DNA of 64,000 nt from Anaerostipes sp. (lineage in GTDB: Bacteria; Bacillota; Clostridia; Lachnospirales; Lachnospiraceae), in assembly GCF_018381315.1 (NCBI RefSeq), contig NZ_JAGZSD010000013.1, positions 1 through 64,000 of the forward strand, read 5' to 3'. Position numbers and translations under genes: made by a program. Under the pieces are notes generated by a model. It did not search any database. It was not told the DNA's origin and saw nothing but the letters and a program-made list of their open reading frames with translations. Below are positions 42,158-50,811 of the stretch, one piece after another (positions within the stretch are counted from its first letter, which is position 1; each line of letters starts with the position of its first letter).

Positions 42158-42814
42158 ATGGGACAGAAAGTTAATCCTCATGGTTTAAGAGTTGGTATTA
42201 TCAAAGACTGGGATTCCAGATGGTATGCAGAAAGCGATTTTGCAGATAACCTGGTTGAAGATGATAAGATCAGAAAATATGTGAAGAAAAAATTATACAA
42301 TGCCGGAATTTCCAGAATCGAAATCGAAAGAGCTTCCGACAGAGTAAAATTAATCGTCTATACAGCAAAACCTGGAGTAGTAATCGGAAAAGGCGGATCT
42401 GCCATTGAAGAGCTTAAGAAAGAACTTCAGAAGATGACAGACAAGAAGCTGCTGATCGACGTAAAAGAAGTAAAAAGACCGGACAAAGACGCACAGTTAG
42501 TTGCAGAAAATATCGCACAGCAGTTAGAGAACCGTATCTCTTTCAGAAGAGCTATGAAATCCTGCATGCAGAGAACGATGAGATCCGGAGCACAGGGAAT
42601 CAAAACATCCGTATCCGGACGTTTAGGCGGAGCTGATATGGCCCGTACAGAATTCTACAGCGAGGGAACAATTCCTCTGCAGACACTCCGTGCAGACATC
42701 GATTATGGATTTGCTGAAGCAGACACAACTTATGGTAAAGTCGGAGTTAAGACTTGGATCTACCATGGTGAAGTTCTTCCGACGAAAGAAAAGCAGGAAG
42801 GGGGAAATAAATAA
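42158..42814 (+). CDS. rpsC: Ribosomal protein uS3
   Basis: 218 residues: MGQKVNPHGLRVGIIKDWDS, the KH-type GVVIGKGGSAIEELKKEL, and C-terminal SGRLGGADMARTEFYSEGTIPL. Part of the mRNA-entry helicase site. Last base shared with the rplP start. Confidence 0.98.
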   Translation: MGQKVNPHGLRVGIIKDWDSRWYAESDFADNLVEDDKIRKYVKKKLYNAGISRIEIERASDRVKLIVYTAKPGVVIGKGGSAIEELKKELQKMTDKKLLIDVKEVKRPDKDAQLVAENIAQQLENRISFRRAMKSCMQRTMRSGAQGIKTSVSGRLGGADMARTEFYSEGTIPLQTLRADIDYGFAEADTTYGKVGVKTWIYHGEVLPTKEKQEGGNK

Positions 42815-43251
42815 TGTTAATGCCTAAGAGAGTAAAACGCCGTAAACAGTTCCGCGGAAGCATGCGCGGAAAAGCAACACGCGGTAATAAAATCACTTAC
42901 GGAGAATTCGGTATTGTGGCAACAGAGCCGGCTTGGATCAGATCCAACCAGATCGAGGCAGCCCGTGTCGCTATGACCCGTTACATCAAACGTGGTGGTA
43001 AAGTATGGATTAAGATTTTCCCTGATAAGCCAGTGACAGCACAGCCTGCTGAAACTCGAATGGGTAAAGGTAAAGGTAACTTGGAATACTGGGTAGCAGT
43101 TGTAAAACCGGGACGTGTTATGTTTGAGATTTCTGGTGTAAGCGAAGAAGTCGCAAGAGAAGCTTTACGTCTTGCTGTTCATAAACTACCTGTTAAGTGT
43201 AAAATTGTTTCTCGTGAAGCTTTAGAAGGCGGTGACAACAGTGAAAACTAA
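42814..43251 (+). CDS. rplP: Ribosomal protein uL16
   Basis: 145 residues: MLMPKRVKRRKQFRGSMRGKA, GEFGIVATEPAWIRSNQIEAARVAMTR in parts, and PDKPVTAQPAETRMGKGKG. Positions A-site tRNA. The 3' end overlaps rpmC by 11 nt. Confidence 0.98.
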   Translation: MLMPKRVKRRKQFRGSMRGKATRGNKITYGEFGIVATEPAWIRSNQIEAARVAMTRYIKRGGKVWIKIFPDKPVTAQPAETRMGKGKGNLEYWVAVVKPGRVMFEISGVSEEVAREALRLAVHKLPVKCKIVSREALEGGDNSEN

Positions 43252-43444
43252 AGAATTTGTAAAAGAGTTAAATAATAAATCTATCGATGAATTAAACAAA
43301 GAGCTAGTAGCTGCGAAAAAAGAATTATTCAACTTAAGATTCCAGAATGCAACAAATCAACTTGAGAACACAAGCAGAATCAAAGAAGTTAGAAGAAACA
43401 TCGCTCGTATCCAGGGAGCGATTACAGCAAAGGCTAACGCTTAA
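43241..43444 (+). CDS. rpmC: Ribosomal protein uL29
   Basis: 67 residues, two-helix protein: KTKEFVKELNNKSIDELNKEL and KKELFNLRFQNATNQLENTSR. GTG 43241 is chosen as start, 6 nt after GGCGGTG and matching the usual family start; GTG 43232 is an in-frame alternative adding three residues. Confidence 0.95.
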   Translation: MKTKEFVKELNNKSIDELNKELVAAKKELFNLRFQNATNQLENTSRIKEVRRNIARIQGAITAKANA

Positions 43445-43464
43445 ATCGAAAGGAGGAATTTGTT

Positions 43465-43719
43465 GTGGAAAGAAATTTAAGAAAAACCCGTATGGGTAAA
43501 GTTGTAAGTGACAAAATGGATAAGACAATCGTAGTTGCAATCGAAGATAATGTAAAACATCCATTATATAAGAAAATCGTAAAGAGAACTTACAAGTTAA
43601 AAGCTCATGACGAAAATAATGAATGCCGTATCGGAGACAGAGTTAAAGTTATGGAAACAAGACCTCTTTCTAAGGATAAGAGATGGAGACTTGTGGAAGT
43701 AGTCGAAAAAGCGAAATAG
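43465..43719 (+). CDS. rpsQ: Ribosomal protein uS17
   Basis: 84 residues: RNLRKTRMGKVVSDKMDKTIVV, KHPLYKKIVKRTYKLKAHDE and GDRVKVMETRPLSKDKRWRLVEVVE. GTG start behind AAAGGAGG. Confidence 0.97.
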   Translation: MERNLRKTRMGKVVSDKMDKTIVVAIEDNVKHPLYKKIVKRTYKLKAHDENNECRIGDRVKVMETRPLSKDKRWRLVEVVEKAK

Positions 43720-43748
43720 GATTGTTCCATTAGGAAAGGAGAAACAGC

Positions 43749-44117
43749 ATGATTCAACAGGAGTCAAGACTTAGAGTGGCTGACAACACTGGAGCAAAAG
43801 AAATCCTTTGCATCAGAGTGTTAGGTGGATCCACTAGAAGATATGCTAACATCGGCGATGTTATTGTAGCTACGGTCAAAGATGCAACACCAGGTGGCGT
43901 TGTAAAAAAAGGTGATGTAGTAAGAGCCGTTGTTGTTCGTACGAAAAAAGGTGCCCGCCGTAAAGACGGATCTTATATTAGATTTGATGAGAACGCTGCA
44001 GTTATTATCAAAGAGGATATGAACCCGAGAGGAACTCGTATCTTTGGACCAGTGGCAAGAGAGCTCAGAGACAAAAAATTCATGAAGATTGTTTCATTAG
44101 CACCAGAAGTATTATAA
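43749..44117 (+). CDS. rplN: Ribosomal protein uL14
   Basis: 122 residues: MIQQESRLRVADNTGAKEILCIRVLGGS, KKGDVVRAVVVRTKKG and RGTRIFGPVARELRDKKFMKIVSLAPEVL. Forms an intersubunit bridge. Preceded by AAAGGAGA. Confidence 0.98.
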   Translation: MIQQESRLRVADNTGAKEILCIRVLGGSTRRYANIGDVIVATVKDATPGGVVKKGDVVRAVVVRTKKGARRKDGSYIRFDENAAVIIKEDMNPRGTRIFGPVARELRDKKFMKIVSLAPEVL

Positions 44118-44129
44118 GGAGGAAACACT

Positions 44130-44441
44130 GTGTCAGGAATTAGAATTAAAAAAGGCGATCTTGTAAAAGTCATCGCTGGAAAAGATAAGGGTAAAGAAGG
44201 CAAAGTTGTTGCAATCGACCACAAGAAGAATACTGTTATCGTTGAAGGTGCTAATATGCTTACAAAACATACAAAACCTAGCGTACAGAACCAGCAGGGC
44301 GGAATTGTGACAGAGGAAGGCCCGATCCATGTTTCCAACGTGATGTTCGTGCATAACGGAAAAGCTACAAAGATCGGTTACAAAGTAGAAGATGGTAAAA
44401 AAGTCCGTGTTGCCAAGGCAAGCGGAGAAGTGATTGATTAA
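44130..44441 (+). CDS. rplX: Ribosomal protein uL24
   Basis: 103 residues with a KOW motif (IKKGDLVKVIAGKDKGKEGKV) and EGANMLTKHTKPSVQNQQGGIVTEEGPIHVSNVM. Assembly-initiating 50S protein. GTG start at 44130 behind AAGGAGG. Confidence 0.97.
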   Translation: MSGIRIKKGDLVKVIAGKDKGKEGKVVAIDHKKNTVIVEGANMLTKHTKPSVQNQQGGIVTEEGPIHVSNVMFVHNGKATKIGYKVEDGKKVRVAKASGEVID

Positions 44442-44464
44442 TAAAGAGAGGAGGTTTCGGACAG

Positions 44465-45004
44465 TTGAGTAGATTAAAAGAACAGTATACCAATGAAGTC
44501 ATGGATGCCATGATGAAGAAATTCGGATATAAAAATATTATGCAGGTACCAAAGCTCGAGAAAATCGTTATCAACATGGGCGTTGGTGAAGCAAAAGAAA
44601 ACAAAAAGCTTTTAGATGCTGCTGTTGCAGATCTTGAAATGATCTCTGGACAGAAAGCAATCGTGACCAAAGCAAGAAAATCTGTTGCAAACTTTAAATT
44701 AAGAGAAGGAATGCCGATTGGATGTAAGGTTACATTAAGAGGCGAAAGAATGTATGAGTTTGCTGATCGTCTGATCAACCTGGCACTGCCTCGTGTACGT
44801 GACTTCAGAGGTGTAAGCCAGAACTCTTTTGATGGAAGAGGAAACTACGCATTAGGAATCAAAGAACAGTTAATTTTCCCGGAAATCGAATACGATAAAG
44901 TGGATAAAGTCAGAGGTATGGATGTTATTTTCGTTACAACAGCCAACACAGACGAAGAAGCTCGTGAATTATTAACCTTATTTGGTATGCCGTTTAAGAA
45001 ATAG
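44465..45004 (+). CDS. rplE: Ribosomal protein uL5
   Basis: 179 residues: SRLKEQYTNEVMDAMMKKFGYKN, KIVINMGVGEAK, VTLRGERMYEFADRLINLALPRVRDFRG and LGIKEQLIFPEIEYDKVDKVRGMD. Binds 5S rRNA. Uses a rare TTG start at 44465 behind AGGAGG. Confidence 0.97.
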   Translation: MSRLKEQYTNEVMDAMMKKFGYKNIMQVPKLEKIVINMGVGEAKENKKLLDAAVADLEMISGQKAIVTKARKSVANFKLREGMPIGCKVTLRGERMYEFADRLINLALPRVRDFRGVSQNSFDGRGNYALGIKEQLIFPEIEYDKVDKVRGMDVIFVTTANTDEEARELLTLFGMPFKK

Positions 45005-45018
45005 TTAGGAGGGTTCCC

Positions 45019-45204
45019 ATGGCTAGAAAGTCAATGGTATTAAAGCAACAGAGAAAACAAAAGTTTTCAACAAGAGAATATAGCCGTTGTAGGATTTGTG
45101 GACGTCCACATGCTTACTTAAGAAAATACGGAATCTGCAGAATCTGCTTCCGTGAGTTAGCGTACAAAGGACAGATTCCAGGCGTGAAAAAGGCCAGCTG
45201 GTAA
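45019..45204 (+). CDS. rpsN: Ribosomal protein uS14, zinc-binding type Z
   Basis: 61 residues with the four zinc Cys residues as CRICG...CRICF, the C+ short form (RPHAYLRKYGICRICFRELA). Preceded by TAGGAGGG. Confidence 0.98.
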   Translation: MARKSMVLKQQRKQKFSTREYSRCRICGRPHAYLRKYGICRICFRELAYKGQIPGVKKASW

Positions 45205-45227
45205 GAATAGGGAAGGAGGAACAAACA

Positions 45228-45629
45228 ATGACAATGAGCGATCCGATTGCAGATATGCTTACAAGAATCCGTAATGCAAACACTGCGAAACATGATACCG
45301 TAGAAATTCCTGCTTCTAAGATGAAGGTTGCAATTGCTGAAATCCTTTTAAAAGAAGGTTTCATCAAATCTTTCGACATCAAAGAAGAAGGTGCATATAA
45401 CAACATCGTCGTTACATTAAAGTACGGACAGGACAAAAATGAAAAGATCATCACAGGTCTTAAGAGAATCTCTAAGCCGGGACTTCGTGTATATGCAAAC
45501 TCAGAAGAACTTCCTAAAGTATTAGGCGGACTTGGAGTAGCGATTATTTCAACAAACAAAGGTGTTCTTACAGACAAAGAAGCAAGAAAAGAACACGTAG
45601 GCGGAGAAGTACTTGCGTTTGTATGGTAG
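45228..45629 (+). CDS. rpsH: Ribosomal protein uS8
   Basis: 133 residues: MSDPIADMLTRIRNANTAKH and the C-terminal SNKGVLTDKEARKEHVGGEVLAFVW. ATG 45228 lies 8 nt from GGAGG; the in-frame ATG 45234 is the usual family start. Its TAG stop is the first three bases of the second 126-nt element. Confidence 0.97.
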   Translation: MTMSDPIADMLTRIRNANTAKHDTVEIPASKMKVAIAEILLKEGFIKSFDIKEEGAYNNIVVTLKYGQDKNEKIITGLKRISKPGLRVYANSEELPKVLGGLGVAIISTNKGVLTDKEARKEHVGGEVLAFVW

Positions 45630-45752
45630 GCATTGAGCACTTAGCGAAGCCGAGTGCAAGCGAGAGCTGAGGTTAGTGCGAAAGCCGTTCGGAGGAACTT
45701 AATGAGGGCGAGCCGCAGGCGAAGGCCGAATTTAGTGAACCGAACTTCCTTA
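45627..45752 (+). repeat. 126-nt structured intergenic element, copy B (after rpsH)
   Basis: Starts TAGGCATTGAGCACTTAG at the rpsH stop codon and ends AACTTCCTTA. It shares the block TTAGTGCGAAAGCCGTT with copy A. The first stem GCACT/AGTGC is conserved; the second is GTTCGG/CCGAAC here against GTTAC/GTAAC in copy A, so pairing is kept while bases change. Confidence 0.8.
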
Positions 45753-45788
45753 CAAAAGGCTTGCGCTAGCTTCAAACAAATTTTTAAC

Positions 45789-45817
45789 TTGAATTTAAAT
45801 TATTTTAAATCTATATA
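45789..45817 (+). promoter_or_regulatory. Internal promoter before rplF
   Basis: TTGAAT (45789-45794), 17-bp spacer, TATATA (45812-45817), with TATAAT also at 45821-45826. It lies in a 130-nt AT-rich stretch between the structured element and rplF. A hairpin GAAAGGAC/GTCCTTTC (45846-45853 and 45859-45866) follows. Confidence 0.5.
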
Positions 45818-45888
45818 CTTTATAATAAAACGAATTCTGAAAACAGAAAGGACGCATAGTCCTTTCCGACAATTTAAGGAGGTAACCT

Positions 45889-46431
45889 ATGTCTCGTATA
45901 GGTAGATTACCAATCGATGTCCCTCAGGGAGTTGAGGTTAAGATTGAAGAAGGAAACAAAGTGACTGTAAAAGGTCCTAAAGGAACACTGGAAAAGAATC
46001 TTCCGGTGGAAATGGAAATTAAATTAGAAGACAACCAGATCGTGGTATCCAGACCGAATGACTTAAAGAAGATGAAATCCTTACACGGATTGACAAGATC
46101 TTTGATCGCCAACATGGTGACTGGAGTGTCTCAGGGATATGAAAAGAAGCTTGAAATCAACGGTGTTGGTTACAGAGCTTCCAAAAAAGGAAAAGAGATC
46201 ACTTTTAACCTTGGTTTTTCACATCCGGTAGCAATGACAGATCCAGAAGGAATCGAAACTGAAATGGATGGTCAGAATATCATTATCGTTAAAGGTATTG
46301 ATAAAGAAAAAGTTGGACAATACGCTGCGGAAATCAGAGAATTAAGAAAACCTGAACCTTACAAAGGCAAAGGTATTAAGTATGCTGATGAAGTTATCAG
46401 ACGTAAAGTCGGTAAGACTGGTGCGAAGTAA
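45889..46431 (+). CDS. rplF: Ribosomal protein uL6
   Basis: 180 residues, two similar domains: MSRIGRLPIDVPQGVEVKIEEG, VTVKGPKGTLEKNL and the C-terminal RKPEPYKGKGIKYADEVIRRKVGKTG. AAGGAGGT upstream. Confidence 0.98.
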   Translation: MSRIGRLPIDVPQGVEVKIEEGNKVTVKGPKGTLEKNLPVEMEIKLEDNQIVVSRPNDLKKMKSLHGLTRSLIANMVTGVSQGYEKKLEINGVGYRASKKGKEITFNLGFSHPVAMTDPEGIETEMDGQNIIIVKGIDKEKVGQYAAEIRELRKPEPYKGKGIKYADEVIRRKVGKTGAK

Positions 46432-46445
46432 AGGAGTGAGATAGG

Positions 46446-46814
46446 ATGATTAAAAAACAGTCAAGAAGCAAAGTTCGTGTGAAAAAACATTTAAAGCTTC
46501 GTAATCATATTAGCGGAACAGCGGAAAAACCGCGTTTAAGCGTATTCAGAAGCAATAATCATATGTACGCTCAGATCATTGATGACACCGTTGGAAATAC
46601 TTTGGTATCAGCATCCACTTTACAGAAAGACGTAAAAGCTGAATTAGAGAAGACTGACGATGTGGCAGCGGCAGCTCACTTAGGAAAAGTGATTGCTGAG
46701 AGAGCAGCTGCAAAAGGCATCTCCACCGTTGTTTTTGACAGAGGCGGATTTATTTATCAGGGAAAAATTAAAGCATTAGCAGACGCAGCACGTGAAGCTG
46801 GTCTTAAATTCTAA
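46446..46814 (+). CDS. rplR: Ribosomal protein uL18
   Basis: 122 residues: KHLKLRNHISGTAEKPRLSVFRSNNHMYAQIIDD in parts, ASTLQKD and VFDRGGFIYQGKIKALADAAREAGLKF. 5S rRNA binder. Confidence 0.98.
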   Translation: MIKKQSRSKVRVKKHLKLRNHISGTAEKPRLSVFRSNNHMYAQIIDDTVGNTLVSASTLQKDVKAELEKTDDVAAAAHLGKVIAERAAAKGISTVVFDRGGFIYQGKIKALADAAREAGLKF

Positions 46815-46828
46815 CAGGAGGAAATCAA

Positions 46829-47338
46829 ATGAAGCGTACAATGATCGACCCTAGCCAGTTAGAGCTGGAAGAAAAAGTTGTATCTATCAAACGTGTTACC
46901 AAGGTAGTAAAAGGTGGACGTAATTTCAGATTCGCAGCATTAGTTGTCGTTGGAGACAAGAACGGACACGTTGGTGCAGGATTAGGAAAAGCAATGGAAA
47001 TTCCAGAAGCGATCCGCAAAGGAAGAGAAGCGGCTGCTAAGAAATTAGTAGAAGTACCGATTGACGAAAAAGGAAGTACACCACATGATTTCACAGGTAA
47101 ATTCGGAAGTGCATCTGTATTATTAAAGACATCTCCGGAAGGTACAGGAATCATCGCAGGAGGTCCTTCCCGTGACGTATTGGAGCTTGCAGGATACAAA
47201 AATATCCGTTCCAAGTCTTTAGGTTCCAACAACAAGCAGAATGTTGTTTTGGCAACGATCGAAGGCTTAAAGAATTTAAAAACTCCAGAAGAAGTAGCAA
47301 AGCTTCGCGGAAAATCTGTAGAAGAGCTCTTAGGTTAG
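46829..47338 (+). CDS. rpsE: Ribosomal protein uS5
   Basis: 169 residues: LEEKVVSIKRVTKVVKGGRNFRF, VGDKNGHVGAGLGKAMEIPEAIRK and GSASVLLKTSPEGTGIIAGG. Contributes to mRNA entry and decoding accuracy. CAGGAGG upstream. Confidence 0.98.
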   Translation: MKRTMIDPSQLELEEKVVSIKRVTKVVKGGRNFRFAALVVVGDKNGHVGAGLGKAMEIPEAIRKGREAAAKKLVEVPIDEKGSTPHDFTGKFGSASVLLKTSPEGTGIIAGGPSRDVLELAGYKNIRSKSLGSNNKQNVVLATIEGLKNLKTPEEVAKLRGKSVEELLG

Positions 47339-47351
47339 GAGGAACATTAAA

Positions 47352-47534
47352 ATGGCAGATAAATTAAAAATTACTTTAGTAAAATCTACAATCGGTGCCA
47401 TTCCAAAGCATAGAAAGACAGTGGAAGCTTTAGGACTTAAAAAGTTAAACAAGACTGTCGAAATGCCGGATAACGCAAGTGTCAGAGGAATGATTCATCA
47501 GGTTCAGCATTTAGTAAAAGTAGAAGAAATTTAA
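47352..47534 (+). CDS. rpmD: Ribosomal protein uL30
   Basis: 60 residues: LKITLVKSTIGAIPKHRKTVEALGLKKLNKTV and MIHQVQHLVKVEEI. Complete short form as in other bacteria. Confidence 0.97.
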   Translation: MADKLKITLVKSTIGAIPKHRKTVEALGLKKLNKTVEMPDNASVRGMIHQVQHLVKVEEI

Positions 47535-47557
47535 TTGTAGATTAGGAGGTGCGAAGG

Positions 47558-48001
47558 ATGGAATTATCAAACTTACGCCCTGCAGACGGATCTAAGCACA
47601 GCGATAACTTCAGAAGAGGTCGCGGACATGGTTCAGGAAATGGAAAAACTGCAGGTAAAGGACATAAAGGACAGAAAGCCCGTTCCGGCGGCGGAGTAAG
47701 ACCGGGATTTGAAGGCGGACAGATGCCTTTATACAGACGTATTCCAAAGAGAGGCTTCACTTGCATTAACTCAAAACAGATCATTGGAATCAACGTATCA
47801 GCATTAGAAAGATTTGAAGACGGAGCAGAGGTTTCTGTAGAAACTTTAATGGAAGCAGGAATCGTTTCTAATCCGAAAGATGGAGTTAAAATTTTAGGCA
47901 GTGGAGAACTGACAAAGAAACTTACAGTAAAAGCAAATGCTTTCAGTGCAGGGGCAAAAGAAAAGATCGAAGCTCTTGGAGGAAAAGCCGAGGTGATTTA
48001 G
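47558..48001 (+). CDS. rplO: Ribosomal protein uL15
   Basis: 147 residues: MELSNLRPADGSKHSD, the Gly-rich GRGHGSGNGKTAGKGHKGQKARSGGGVRPGFEGGQMPLYRR region in parts and the C-terminal KVKANAFSAGAKEKIEALGG-type segment. ATG 47558 is 7 nt from AGGAGGT; the frame extends to GTG 47549, inside that site. Confidence 0.97.
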   Translation: MELSNLRPADGSKHSDNFRRGRGHGSGNGKTAGKGHKGQKARSGGGVRPGFEGGQMPLYRRIPKRGFTCINSKQIIGINVSALERFEDGAEVSVETLMEAGIVSNPKDGVKILGSGELTKKLTVKANAFSAGAKEKIEALGGKAEVI

Positions 48002-48002
48002 T

Positions 48003-49319
48003 ATGGCGAATGCATTGACAAATGCGTTTAAAAACAAAGAACTAAGGAAAAAGCTTGCGTTCACGGTGCTCGTTCTGATCGTCGTGCGCTTCGGGTCACA
48101 ACTGCCGATTCCAGGAATCGATACTGCCCAGGTGACTGCTTATTTGAAGAGTACTTTAGGAGATTCATTCAATCTCCTGAACTCTTTCACCGGCGGATCC
48201 TTTTTGCAGATGTCAGTATTTGCTTTGAGTGTTACGCCTTATATTACATCTTCCATCATCATGCAGCTGATGACAATCGCCATCCCTGCATTAGAAGAAA
48301 TGCAGAAGGACGGCGAAGATGGAAGAAAGAAAATTGCTAAGATCACGAGATACGTGACGGTTGTGCTGGGGCTTATTGAGTCTGCGGGCATGACGATCGG
48401 ATTCAGCCGCAGCGGTGCGCTGGGTCCTGAACACACCAACTTTACCATTGTGACGATGATTATTGCCCTGACAGCAGGTGCTATCCTTGTCATGTGGCTC
48501 GGTGAACGTATCACGGAAAATGGTATTGGAAACGGTATTTCAATCATCCTGTTAATCAACATTGTATCAGGAATGCCGAAAGATTTTTATGCACTCTATA
48601 ATCAGTTCATGAAAGGAAAACAGATCGGGCCGGCACTTATTGCAGGCTGTGTGATTGCGGCTGTTATGCTGTTCACTGTTGTGTTTGTTATCATCCTTTC
48701 AGATGCTGAGCGTCATATTCCGGTGCAGTATTCTAAGAAAGTTCAGGGAAGGAAAATGGTCGGCGGCCAGTCAAGCCATATCCCGCTGAAGGTGAATACA
48801 GCCGGAGTTATCCCTATTATCTTTGCTTCATCCATCATGCAGTTCCCGCTGATCATTCAGCAGCTGTTTAAGTATGAGAGCAATGGATTCATGGGAAAAG
48901 TTCTGCACAGTTTAAGTTCATCTACATGGTTTGATGCAAATCATCCGAAGAGGTCCTTAGGACTGTTGGTTTACATTGTTCTTGTTGTTATTTTTGCTTA
49001 TTTCTATACATCGATTACATTTAATCCGTTGGAAATTTCAAATAACATGAAGAAACAGGGAGGTTTCGTACCGGGAATCCGTCCGGGCAAACCGACAGTG
49101 GATTATTTGAACAAGATCTTAAAATATATTATTTTTATAGGTGCAGCTGGATTAACGATTGTAGCAGTCATTCCGTTTTTCTTTAACGGTGTATTTAGTG
49201 CACAGGTTTCTTTTGGAGGAACTTCCATCATTATCGTGGTTGGAGTTATATTAGAGACTATCAAGCAGATTAAATCTCAATTGTTAGTGCAAAACTATAC
49301 TGGTTTTTTAAATGACTAA
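48003..49319 (+). CDS. secY: Protein translocase subunit SecY
   Basis: 438 residues, ten transmembrane segments. Signatures: QLPIPGIDT near the plug region, FALSVTPYITSSIIMQLM, the cytoplasmic loop with GRKMVGGQSSHIPLKVNTAGVIPIIFASS and FIPGIRPGKPT-like FVPGIRPGKPT. Forms the secretion channel with SecE and SecG. One base separates it from rplO, as is usual for coupling. Confidence 0.98.
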   Translation: MANALTNAFKNKELRKKLAFTVLVLIVVRFGSQLPIPGIDTAQVTAYLKSTLGDSFNLLNSFTGGSFLQMSVFALSVTPYITSSIIMQLMTIAIPALEEMQKDGEDGRKKIAKITRYVTVVLGLIESAGMTIGFSRSGALGPEHTNFTIVTMIIALTAGAILVMWLGERITENGIGNGISIILLINIVSGMPKDFYALYNQFMKGKQIGPALIAGCVIAAVMLFTVVFVIILSDAERHIPVQYSKKVQGRKMVGGQSSHIPLKVNTAGVIPIIFASSIMQFPLIIQQLFKYESNGFMGKVLHSLSSSTWFDANHPKRSLGLLVYIVLVVIFAYFYTSITFNPLEISNNMKKQGGFVPGIRPGKPTVDYLNKILKYIIFIGAAGLTIVAVIPFFFNGVFSAQVSFGGTSIIIVVGVILETIKQIKSQLLVQNYTGFLND

Positions 49320-49326
49320 ATGTGCG

Positions 49327-49353
49327 ATAAGCTGTAGGAATTCTACAGCTTAT
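49327..49353 (+). terminator. Hairpin between secY and adk
   Basis: ATAAGCTGTAG (49327-49337) and CTACAGCTTAT (49343-49353) form a perfect 11-bp stem followed by only a short T stretch. A weak terminator or processing site within the operon. Confidence 0.5.
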
Positions 49354-49385
49354 TTGTGCATTACATAATGTAAGGAGGATTCATT

Positions 49386-50030
49386 ATGAAGATTATTATG
49401 TTGGGGGCTCCAGGAGCAGGAAAAGGAACTCAGGCTAAGCAGATTGCTGAGCAGTACAGTATTCCGCATATCTCAACCGGAGATATTTTCAGGGCCAATA
49501 TTAAAAACGGAACAGAACTCGGCAAAAAAGCCAAAGAATACATGGACCAGGGACTGCTGGTTCCGGATGAGCTTGTAGTCGATCTTGTGGTTGACAGGAT
49601 TGAAAAGGATGACTGCGGGAAAGGCTTCATTTTAGATGGATTCCCGAGGACAATTCCTCAGGCAGAAGCATTGGATTCAGCCCTTGCTGCAAAAGATATG
49701 AAAATTGATTTTGCACTGGATATCGAGGTGCCGGATGAAAACATCATCGACCGGATGTCCGGAAGACGTTCCTGCAAGGAATGCGGTGCTATCTTCCACG
49801 TAAAATATAATCCTCCGAAAACAGAAGGAATTTGTGATTTATGCAGCGGTGAGCTGATCCTCCGAGATGATGACAAAGAAGAGACAGTAAAGAAAAGGCT
49901 CAATGTATACCATGAGCAGACTGCACCGCTTATTTCCCACTATAAGGAAGCAGGCAGCCTCCATGTGATTGACGGCACAAGACACATCGATGTAGTATTT
50001 GATGAGATTAAAAGTATTTTAGAGGCATAA
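49386..50030 (+). CDS. adk: Adenylate kinase
   Basis: 214 residues. P-loop GAPGAGKGTQ at 7-16, the NMP-binding region with ISTGDIFRANI, and GFPRTIPQAEAL. The lid carries a zinc site of Cys pairs (CKEC and CDLC), as in Gram-positive adenylate kinases. Balances AMP, ADP and ATP. Preceded by AAGGAGG. Confidence 0.98.
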   Translation: MKIIMLGAPGAGKGTQAKQIAEQYSIPHISTGDIFRANIKNGTELGKKAKEYMDQGLLVPDELVVDLVVDRIEKDDCGKGFILDGFPRTIPQAEALDSALAAKDMKIDFALDIEVPDENIIDRMSGRRSCKECGAIFHVKYNPPKTEGICDLCSGELILRDDDKEETVKKRLNVYHEQTAPLISHYKEAGSLHVIDGTRHIDVVFDEIKSILEA

Positions 50031-50037
50031 GATTAAG

Positions 50038-50793
50038 ATGGCAGTGACGATCAAATCAAAAAGAGAAATCGAATTAATGAGAGAAGCCGGAAAGATCTTA
50101 GAGGAGACTCATGACCGTCTGGCTGAGATTATCAGACCGGGAATTTCTACTTTAGAGATTGACCAGTTCGGGGAAAAGATCATAAGGGAATACGGGTGTA
50201 TTCCTTCTTTTCTGAATTATAACGGTTATCCCGCATCCATCTGTGTATCCGTCAATGACGAGGTGGTCCATGGAATTCCCAGAAAGGACCGGATCTTACA
50301 GGACGGAGATATTGTCAGTCTGGATGCAGGGGTCATCCATCAGGGATACCACTCTGATGCCGCACGGACTTACGGTGTCGGAGAAATCTCGGATGAAGCA
50401 GCCCGCCTGATCCGGGTCACAAAGGAAAGCTTCTTTGAAGGTATGAAGTTTGCCAAAGAAGGGAATCATTTATTTGACATTTCCGAGGCAATCCAAAGAC
50501 ACATCGAGAGAAACGGCTATTCCGTGGTAAGAGATCTGGTGGGCCATGGGATCGGAACACATCTCCATGAGGACCCGCAGATCCCGAACTTTAAAGGCCG
50601 GAGAAAAGGCATGAAGCTCAGAGCCGGGATGACACTGGCGGTTGAGCCGATGGTCAATGCTGGGACCTGGGAAGTCGAATGGCTTTCTGATGACTGGACT
50701 GTAGTGACGGCAGACGGAAGCCTTGCCGCCCACTATGAAAACACAATTTTAATTACCGAAGATGGTTACGAATTATTATCATTATCAAAGTAG
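50038..50793 (+). CDS. map: Methionine aminopeptidase, type I
   Basis: 251 residues, pita-bread fold. Metal-site residues appear in NDEVVHGIP, SLDAGVIHQGYHSDAARTYGVG (two Asp), GHGIGTHLHEDPQIPNF (His) and the Glu residues of LAVEPMVN and YENTILIT. Removes the initiator Met. It follows adk by 7 nt and has no obvious AGGAGG, so it may depend on coupled translation. Confidence 0.97.
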   Translation: MAVTIKSKREIELMREAGKILEETHDRLAEIIRPGISTLEIDQFGEKIIREYGCIPSFLNYNGYPASICVSVNDEVVHGIPRKDRILQDGDIVSLDAGVIHQGYHSDAARTYGVGEISDEAARLIRVTKESFFEGMKFAKEGNHLFDISEAIQRHIERNGYSVVRDLVGHGIGTHLHEDPQIPNFKGRRKGMKLRAGMTLAVEPMVNAGTWEVEWLSDDWTVVTADGSLAAHYENTILITEDGYELLSLSK

Positions 50794-50811
50794 AAAAAGG
50801 AGTCGGAAAAA

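Noticed and set aside
45654..45905. 83-codon frame after rpsH
   Set aside because: It spans the structured element, the AT-rich promoter region and the rplF start; better explained as non-coding.
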